Assembly: GCA_027627225.1 (NCBI GenBank)
Contig: CM051034.1
Coordinates: forward strand, 21,064,480 to 21,128,479
Origin: Congeria kusceri
Lineage: Eukaryota > Mollusca > Bivalvia > Myida > Dreissenidae
Direction: 5' to 3'
Length of the DNA: 64,000 nt
Shown here: one piece after another, positions 60,501-64,000 of the stretch
Layout of the letters: every line of letters begins with the position of its first letter
Numbering within the stretch: the stretch's first letter is position 1
Notes under the pieces: generated by a model
Database searches by the model: none
What the model was told of the DNA's origin: nothing
The model's input: only the letters and a program-made list of their open reading frames with translations
Position numbers and translations under genes: made by a program

Positions 60501-60887
60501 TGTAAATGTTGAAGTTGGTGTATTTTGCATCGTCCGATTTCAACATTCATTATGATTTAACAAATATATGAGTTTTCTGTCTACAATGATTGTCTTGATA
60601 TACAATCTTTTATCTTTTCAGTTTGTCAGTTTCACTCATGAACATTTTTATAGGAAACTAAAGTTCGCGGACTACTCACATATAAGTCACGATTTTTATC
60701 AATTTTACCATCGATATATTAAATTACCTAAAAGATGAATCATTTCTGATCAAAATCTGTAATCTTCATCTTTTTGTATTATTATACATGGAAGAAATAC
60801 GATGTCAGCTACAACATATCACATGGGTACGGAGCACTTTGACGTCATTACAAAGCGTCATCTCGACAATCATGGACTGTCATAGCT

Positions 60888-61118
60888 TCTCAAATATTCT
60901 CCACAACACTCCACACACTTCCTATGACGATGTACCCACTTACTATATGTGTACCAAATAGAATTGCTGAGGATATGAGCGCAGAGCTGATCGAACTGCG
61001 TACTTAGGATCCTCCTTACTCTCAAACAATATTCAAGACAGAATATCTCGTAGGCTGCTCCGTCGTCGGCCGCCCGGTCCGTGAATCGTCGGATGTTTAC
61101 TCTCCTCCTTCGCTGAAA
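60888..61118 (-). CDS. Possible terminal exon, unknown protein
   Basis: After an acceptor 'accggcgtttcag' the minus strand reads RRRRVNIRRFTDRAADDGAA, YEIFCLEYCLRVRRIL, QLCAHILSNSIWYTYSKWV and HRHRKCVECCGEYLRSYDSP to a stop. The GC content is above the surroundings, and a C-x2-CC cluster sits near the end. No family is recognised. It lies inside the putative 59.8-63.6 kb element and could belong to it. Confidence 0.28.
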
Positions 61119-61139
61119 CGCCGGTGACACTCAAACACA

Positions 61140-62500
61140 ATTGTTCTGCAACAATTAAAAGCGCCCCCATTCTTCAAAAGAAATTTCCACGATTATGTAG
61201 GTGTTCTGGCCTCCTTCACATAAAACTTGATTACTGGACGTTGCTCCGTGCGTCCAATTGATGTCGTTGTTTTGTCTTCTGACATTTTAAGGTGCCTTTC
61301 AATTTTATATTGTCATTTACTGAAACTTTGTTATTTTGCGCGGATTATTTTTACATTGTTTGCAATTAACGTTAAAATGACGTCATGTAAAATATGACAA
61401 CGTTTGGTGCGCAAATAAAGCTTCTGTCGACATCTTAACACAATCCTTACATTATTCCGAACGTTATTTTTTCAAAGTGCTCCGTTCATCGTTTATTATT
61501 TTGATATAACAGCTTACATATAAATGATACTTAAAGATTTATTAATGATTATTTGTATAAACGTTACATATAGTATAATAATGAATAGTATACAATTGCA
61601 TCTTTGGTCGACGTCAGATAGGCGAAAATTAAAAGGAGTCCGGGAACTTTATGACCGCCACTCGTATAAGTCATTTGACAACACTCGTTATTTGTTCGAA
61701 TGTGAAAACTTAAGATTGATGAAATAGAACTTGTACAACATATTTTCTTTGTGTGTCTTACTTATCACTGTACAATATATCTAAATTGAAGGTACCAATC
61801 GGATAGTTTCTTTAAAATCTTAAAACTTCTCTGCAGATATCATTCTATGTTTCATTTGCCAATTTGCTCACCTAAAAAGGAAAATTTGGCATCTAAGAAC
61901 GAATTTATTTTCCTATATGTCGATAGTAAACATACTAGGCAATTTCTACAGTTAAACTAAAAAGATTGCCAAAGTGGCCCTGGTCGCTCAAATGAGTATA
62001 ATTAATATTCACTAACACCTTTAACTTTATGTCACTGATATGCATTGAACATTTGGCCTTTGATTCATTCGCTGATTTTGCAATATTCGGCTGCCTCCCT
62101 TTGCAAAATATATGACATTTTCTCCCATAAATGTCATAAATACCTCAGTCATTAACAATAATGGGCATTAAGTGATAACATAAAAATGTGACAAAACATA
62201 AAGAAACCAAAGTGAAACTATAATGTTTATTATAACAAACCCAAAAGTATGTCAATGTCAATGTCGATGGCTAGTAGACGTTATGAACGTATCAATCAGT
62301 ATCAGCGGACCACCATTCCTCTTTCTGACATCTGACAAATCATTAGAACCTATATTTTCAGTTTTCAGATTAGTATAACTAATGTTCACTGGGGAAGCAA
62401 CACACAGCCTAACGGACTAATATTCAATGTGAATCAAGTACACGCAGGGAAATTTGTACAACACTTAAGAGTTTCATGGAGAACATTTTAGTATTATCAA
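61140..62500. other. AT-rich DNA, nothing recognised
   Basis: Open frames are short. One plus-strand frame (61524-61727) has no motif. Confidence 0.35.
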
Positions 62501-62519
62501 ATCAACAGTAGATCTACTT

Positions 62520-63265
62520 CTGAATTTGGTAGCGGGTCACCCACCAAACAATTGCAAAATATTGTAAAACCGAGTCAGCAGTTTCTAACAATACGTTTTT
62601 CCATTTTTTCTTTATAGCCATATACGGAAAACTGGCCCGCCCCATGGCGGCCATGTATTTATAAAAATGGTTAGACTGGTGAATTTCGTAGAGGGTCGTT
62701 CAAGGAACATTAAGTAAAATTATATTGAAATCGATTCAGTTGTTTCTGACAACAATTTTTTCAAAGTTTGCTTTAAAGCGATGTAAGGTAAAATGCATTC
62801 CCCACCTTGGTCGCCATTGTTTTTCACAAATCAAAATGATTTGAAGCATTTTGGAGGTGGGTCATTCTAGGAATACGTATGGACAATTATTTTGAAATGC
62901 GGTCAGGGGTTTTTCGCAAGAAGTTTTTATATATAGCTATTTTAAGAAAACTGCCAACCACCGCGCGGACATGTTTTTAACGAATTCAAGTGATTTGCAA
63001 AAATTTGATATCGGGTCACCCAAGGAACATTTCTGTGAAAATAATTTTGAAATCCGCTGAGAAAGTATTAATGTGTTTTTCATTTTTATGGTTTTGGTTG
63101 CCATGGCAACCAGAGTTTTTCATATGTTGTATTCAGTTGAAGAAATATGATAAAGGGCCATCCCACAAACATTCCTGCCAAGTTTGGTTACAATCCATCA
63201 AGCGGTCGTAGAGAAGAAGTCATTTGAAGCATTGTTGACGACGAGCGACGGACGCCGGACGGTGA
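62520..63265 (+). repeat. Four imperfect ~170-bp repeat units
   Basis: 'gggtcacccaaggaacat', 'ttttgaaatccgctgag', 'gtttctgacaa.aattttt' and 'ccatggcggccatgt' recur at about 62530, 62690, 62850 and 63015. The unit family ends in 'gacgacgagcgacggacgcc', the (gacggac) tail usual for this type of bivalve repeat. The two opposite open frames at 63184-63387 are not credible. Confidence 0.65.
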
Positions 63266-63496
63266 CTGACCAATTCCTGAGGTGGGCTAAATCAAATATT
63301 TTTTGTTCTTGTCTGATTACAATCAGATCTATTTTTGTGCATAGATACACAGAAAATAATGTGTTCATTAAGAAGTCCACGATCTAAATTGGCGCCTTTA
63401 ATGCGTCAAATCGTCTTAAGTCAGTTACTTATTATTCAAAGTATCCGGCGAAGTAAACATTGCATCTTAATTAACACTAAATATTGATATTTTCGT

Positions 63497-63570
63497 AATA
63501 TCGGACTTTCGGAATAAAGGGCTTTGGAATATCTGGCCTTCGGAATATCGGGTTGGCACCTTTATGAAGA
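63497..63570 (-). repeat. 'gatattccgaaggcc' array, right inverted end
   Basis: 'ggccttcggaatatcgggt' and 'actttcggaataaagggctt' are inverted versions of the array at 59789. Confidence 0.8.
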
Positions 63571-63673
63571 GGTAAACAACATTTTTTACCATTTATCAGG
63601 AAAATAAGTATTATCAAACATTATATTTTATAAGTGAAACAATACATTTAATACATAGAGGATATTTGTTGGC

Positions 63674-63786
63674 TTCGGTAGAATATCGATTTTAATTCAC
63701 AAGTGATCATATACATTTATATTTTCACTCGTGACAATGATTTTTTATATGATCACGAGTGAATCAAAAATCGATATTGTGCCGAA
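63674..63786. repeat. Foldback hairpin
   Basis: 'ttcggtagaatatcgatttt' (63674 on) pairs with 'aaaaatcgatattgtgccga' (63766-63785), continuing inward through 'gtgatcatata/tatatgatcac'. Arms are about 40 bp, loop about 33 bp. Confidence 0.8.
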
Positions 63787-64000
63787 ATCTACAAATTTTC
63801 TTTCTATTTGATGCTTTTCACGCCGTTTTGTTACATTTTATGTTAGTTTAATTTAAAAAAATCGAGGGAATTATAACGTTATGACGTCATAATTTTAAGC
63901 CTGGCATTGTTGATGGTCCGTTTTATTTATTCTGTTAAATCGGGAACCAGTGTAAAACAGTAAATATTACCTGAGTATTTTACTGATATTTCCCTATAAA
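63787..64000. other. AT-rich end of window
   Basis: Nothing recognised. Confidence 0.4.

Larger units (their letters stand above)
59789..63570. mobile_element. Putative 3.8-kb DNA element with inverted subterminal arrays
   Basis: Both ends carry the same motif in opposite orientation together with 'atgaag.gtg', so they could be terminal/subterminal repeats of a DNA transposon. The interior is AT-rich with decayed content. No target-site duplication was identified and no transposase is recognised. Confidence 0.4.

Overview
The window reads as nuclear DNA of a mollusc, most likely a bivalve. It is AT-rich and intron-rich, with almost no long open reading frames. The pointers are long minisatellite arrays, tRNA-derived SINEs, a DIRS/Ngaro-type tyrosine-recombinase retrotransposon, L1-like LINE fragments, a Tc1/mariner fragment and the 'ggtcaaaggtca' and 'ccaagtttggt' low-copy repeats common in bivalve genomes. 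No operons, rRNA genes or functional tRNA genes are visible. The organism call is inference from these features; no species is claimed.

Left part (0.9-3.1 kb, minus): a four-exon gene for a Crypton-type (DUF3504/QRICH1-KIAA1958-like) tyrosine recombinase whose reading frame requires a GC-AG intron. From 5 to 16.8 kb there is mostly repeat DNA: a 53-bp minisatellite at 8.3 kb, several ~160-230 bp interspersed repeat families at 10-12.4 kb, a dispersed element at 13.3 kb, a broken SWIM zinc-finger exon at 14.8 kb and a 310-bp-spaced duplication at 15.1-15.6 kb. From 16.87 to 21.0 kb (plus) six small exons chain in phase into one unrecognised gene, with a likely seventh at 29.25 kb; one of its introns would be only 31 bp. 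Two large minisatellites lie in the presumed last intron: a 53-mer at 22.2-24.5 kb, with an inverted partner array at 16.6 kb, and a 65-mer at 25.4-28.2 kb.

Middle part (30.5-36.4 kb): a 34-bp minisatellite abuts a complete but dead Ngaro/PAT-type retrotransposon (gag, RT, RNase H, methyltransferase-like region, tyrosine recombinase) with split direct repeats A1-B1-A2-B2. A 751-bp non-autonomous DNA element with an 18-bp TIR and 6-bp TSD sits inside its recombinase gene. A tRNA-derived SINE and a nested foldback element follow, then about 4 kb of AT-rich DNA with tRNA-like fragments and a Tc1/mariner transposase remnant.

Right part (43.6-55 kb): a rearranged cluster of phase 1-1 cysteine-rich and PAN/Apple-like exons on both strands, some intact and some frameshifted. 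It includes a 1.8-kb direct duplication with no difference found by eye, a 0.5-kb inverted copy and a 0.65-kb direct copy whose breakpoints coincide with a LINE split into two facing halves. From 54.6 to 59.8 kb lies decayed L1-like LINE sequence on the minus strand, interrupted by telomere-like and ~300-bp tandem repeats. From 59.8 to 63.6 kb there is a ~3.8-kb unit bounded by inverted arrays of a 'gatattccgaaggcc' motif. A foldback hairpin closes the window.
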